Source of the DNA: Methanosarcinales archaeon | GTDB lineage: Archaea > Halobacteriota > Methanosarcinia > Methanosarcinales > Methanocomedenaceae | DNA: 12,309 nt | Reading direction: 5' to 3' | Assembly (NCBI GenBank): GCA_030638625.1 | Contig: DAOWEE010000030.1 | Span: 1 to 12,309 of the forward strand | Shown: positions 10,667-12,309 of the stretch, piece after piece | Layout: each line of letters begins with the position of its first letter | Position numbering within the stretch: the stretch's first letter is position 1 | The notes under the pieces: model-generated | Databases searched by the model: none | Told to the model about the DNA's origin: nothing | The model's input: the letters and a program-made list of their open reading frames with translations, nothing else | Made by a program: the position numbers and the translations under genes

Positions 10667-12309
10667 ATGAAAGAGGAAATGACCAGTGTGGATGTAGCTG
10701 CCATTGTGTCCGAGTTCAATACAGGTGAACTCAGTCTGGTAGATGCAAAGATCGGAAAGATATACCAGACAGATTATGATGAAATGCGGATGACCTTGAA
10801 CATCTATGGACAGGGCAGGCATAATCTGGTGATACAGGCGGGTAAGAGGGTTCATCTCACCCAGCATCCGCGCCCGGCACCCCAACTGCCGCAAGGATTT
10901 CCCATGCTGCTCCGCAAACATACTACGGGCGGCAGAATTAAAAAAGTAACACAGCACGATTTTGACCGTATCATAGAATTTGAGATCATACGCGGGGGCG
11001 TCATTACCAAGCTTATTGCCGAGTTGTTTGCCAGGGGCAACATCATCCTGACCGATGACGAAGGGCGCATACTCCAACCCATGAAACCGGTGAGCTTCAA
11101 GGACAGGACACTGCGCAGGGGCGAGATATATGAACTGCCTCCGCCGCAGCTCAGCCCTCTTGAGACTACGCCAGAGGAACTCGCTGGCATCTTACAGGAA
11201 TCTGACAGTGATATTGTGAGGACGCTGGCCACGAGGCTGAATATGGGCGGCGTGCTGGCAGAAGAGGTATGCCTGCAGTCTGGTATTGACAAGCACGTGG
11301 CGGCACGGGAGGTGTCTGGCCTTGATGGGGTGCTGGGGGCATTGAAGACTGTTTTCAGGCCAATTGTGGATGGGGAACTTGAGCCGCATATCGTGGCAAA
11401 GGATGGTAAGAACATAGATGTAATGGCTTTTGGGCTTGAAAAATACAGCGGGTTTGAGACCCTGAAGTTTGACAGTTTTAACATGGCACTGGATGAGTAT
11501 TTCAGTGCGGGCATGGAGGTCGCAACCCCGGCCCAGGTCAAAGAGGTGAAAAAGGAGAGTGTGCTTGAGAGGCGGCTTCGCCAACAGCAACAGGCAATCG
11601 AGAAGTTCACCAAACAGGCAGGGCAGTTGAAGCAGACCGGGGATTTGCTGTATGCCCATTACCAGACCATTGAGGAGACGGTTAAGGTCATCAAAGATGC
11701 CAGGGAGCGCCTGAGCTGGGATGAGATTCAGAGCCGCCTGAAAGGTGCAGATACGCCGCAGGCTAAGATTATCAAGTCCATGGACCCCAGTAAGGGTACG
11801 CTGACATTGGAACTGGATGGCAAGAAAGTGTTGATTGATATTAAATTGACCATGCCCCAGAACGCCCAGGTGTTTTACAATAAGGCAAAGAAGATATCTG
11901 GTAAGAAATCAGGGGCTGAGCGGGCCATTCTCCAGACTGAGAAGTTGATTGCAAAGAAGGCTGAACCTGATAAGCAAAGGAGAGGGGGCAAGATTAAGGT
12001 GAAACCCCGCTGGTATGACAGGTTCAGGTGGTTCGAGTCTTCTGATGGCTTCCTTATTGTGGGCGGCAGGGATGCCGGTACGAATGAGGATGTGGTTAAG
12101 AAGTACATGGAAAAGCGGGATGTCTTCTTCCATACCGAAGCACCAGGCTCGCCTGCTGTTGTTATCAAGACCGAAGGCAGGGAAGTGCCGCAAACGACGC
12201 TGGAGCAGGCTGCACGGTTCGTGGTCTCGAATTCAGGTGTATGGAAATCCGGGCGCGTGGATGGTGACTGCTACTGGGTTCTGCCGGAGCAGGTGTCCAA
12301 GACTCCTGA
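10667..12309 (+). CDS. rqcH: RqcH/NEMF (FbpA/NFACT) ribosome quality-control protein, 3' end outside window
   Basis: 547 codons are visible and the frame is still open at the window end, shortly after the conserved EQVSKTP. Family members bind peptidyl-tRNA on stalled 50S subunits and recruit tRNA to extend C-terminal tails that mark the product for decay. The NFACT-N domain starts SVDVAAIVSEFN and has GGRIKKVTQHDFDRIIEFE; the Asp100-Arg101 pair corresponds to the DR motif needed for tRNA use in bacterial RqcH. Helix-hairpin-helix and coiled-coil regions follow (about 170-360, with a strongly charged coil from about 290). AQVFYNKAKKISGKKSGAE is at about 400-418. The NFACT-R domain (RFRWFESSDGFLIVGGRDAGTNE, then DVFFHTEAPGSPAVVIK) is at about 452-501. 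The ATG at 10667 has no clear ribosome binding site; Met5 is an alternative. Confidence 0.95.
   Translation, partial: MKEEMTSVDVAAIVSEFNTGELSLVDAKIGKIYQTDYDEMRMTLNIYGQGRHNLVIQAGKRVHLTQHPRPAPQLPQGFPMLLRKHTTGGRIKKVTQHDFDRIIEFEIIRGGVITKLIAELFARGNIILTDDEGRILQPMKPVSFKDRTLRRGEIYELPPPQLSPLETTPEELAGILQESDSDIVRTLATRLNMGGVLAEEVCLQSGIDKHVAAREVSGLDGVLGALKTVFRPIVDGELEPHIVAKDGKNIDVMAFGLEKYSGFETLKFDSFNMALDEYFSAGMEVATPAQVKEVKKESVLERRLRQQQQAIEKFTKQAGQLKQTGDLLYAHYQTIEETVKVIKDARERLSWDEIQSRLKGADTPQAKIIKSMDPSKGTLTLELDGKKVLIDIKLTMPQNAQVFYNKAKKISGKKSGAERAILQTEKLIAKKAEPDKQRRGGKIKVKPRWYDRFRWFESSDGFLIVGGRDAGTNEDVVKKYMEKRDVFFHTEAPGSPAVVIKTEGREVPQTTLEQAARFVVSNSGVWKSGRVDGDCYWVLPEQVSKTP

Noticed and set aside
10637..11659. 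Several long minus-strand frames (up to 253 codons) at the right end
   Set aside because: They are antisense to rqcH, whose plus-strand protein shows NFACT motifs throughout. The opposite-strand translations have low-complexity Ser/Pro/Cys-rich composition.

Overview
The window looks like a euryarchaeal chromosome segment, most plausibly from the Methanosarcinales or a related methanogen/ANME lineage; this is inferred from gene content, not from a search. The archaeal markers are RNase P protein 4 (Rnp4/Rpp21 type), an archaeal-type ATP-dependent DNA ligase, an archaeal NEMF/RqcH protein, a surface protein with a PGF-CTERM-like tail, TATA-box promoters and GGTGAT-type ribosome binding sites. 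No rRNA, tRNA, transposase or CRISPR array was seen.

Layout. 1-285 is the tail of a membrane protein cut by the left edge. 323-1834 (-) is a 503-aa protein with a ribbon-helix-helix-like N-terminus and a V4R-like C-terminus. It is divergent from an unrecognised 314-aa soluble protein (1944-2888, +), and a 32-bp imperfect palindrome is centred almost exactly between the two start codons. 2924-7638 is a minus-strand block. Read 5'->3' it encodes a secreted protein with a C-terminal sorting-type anchor, two paralogous FtsX/MacB-type permeases, their ABC ATPase, Rnp4, and a 43-aa Cys-rich miniprotein. The first four genes are separated by 11 nt or less, or overlap, and look like one envelope-facing MacB/LolCDE-like complex with a dedicated surface partner.

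7780-8373 (+) is pdxT, the glutaminase subunit of PLP synthase; its partner pdxS is not in the window. 8878-10581 (-) is the replicative/repair DNA ligase. It is divergent from a RqcH/NEMF ribosome quality-control gene (10667-, +) that runs off the right edge without a stop.

The most unusual part is the 504-nt gap between the convergent pdxT and lig genes (8374-8877). It is filled by two diverged tandem copies of a unit of about 238 nt, with the beginning of a third. The copies share sequence blocks in the same order. They also share a hairpin at the same place with a compensatory base-pair change, and a purine-rich GGGTGGGAGTATA motif that can sit in a hairpin loop in both. Each carries a TATA-like block at identical spacing. 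This looks like a duplicated structured noncoding RNA or a small noncoding element that I cannot assign to a known family.
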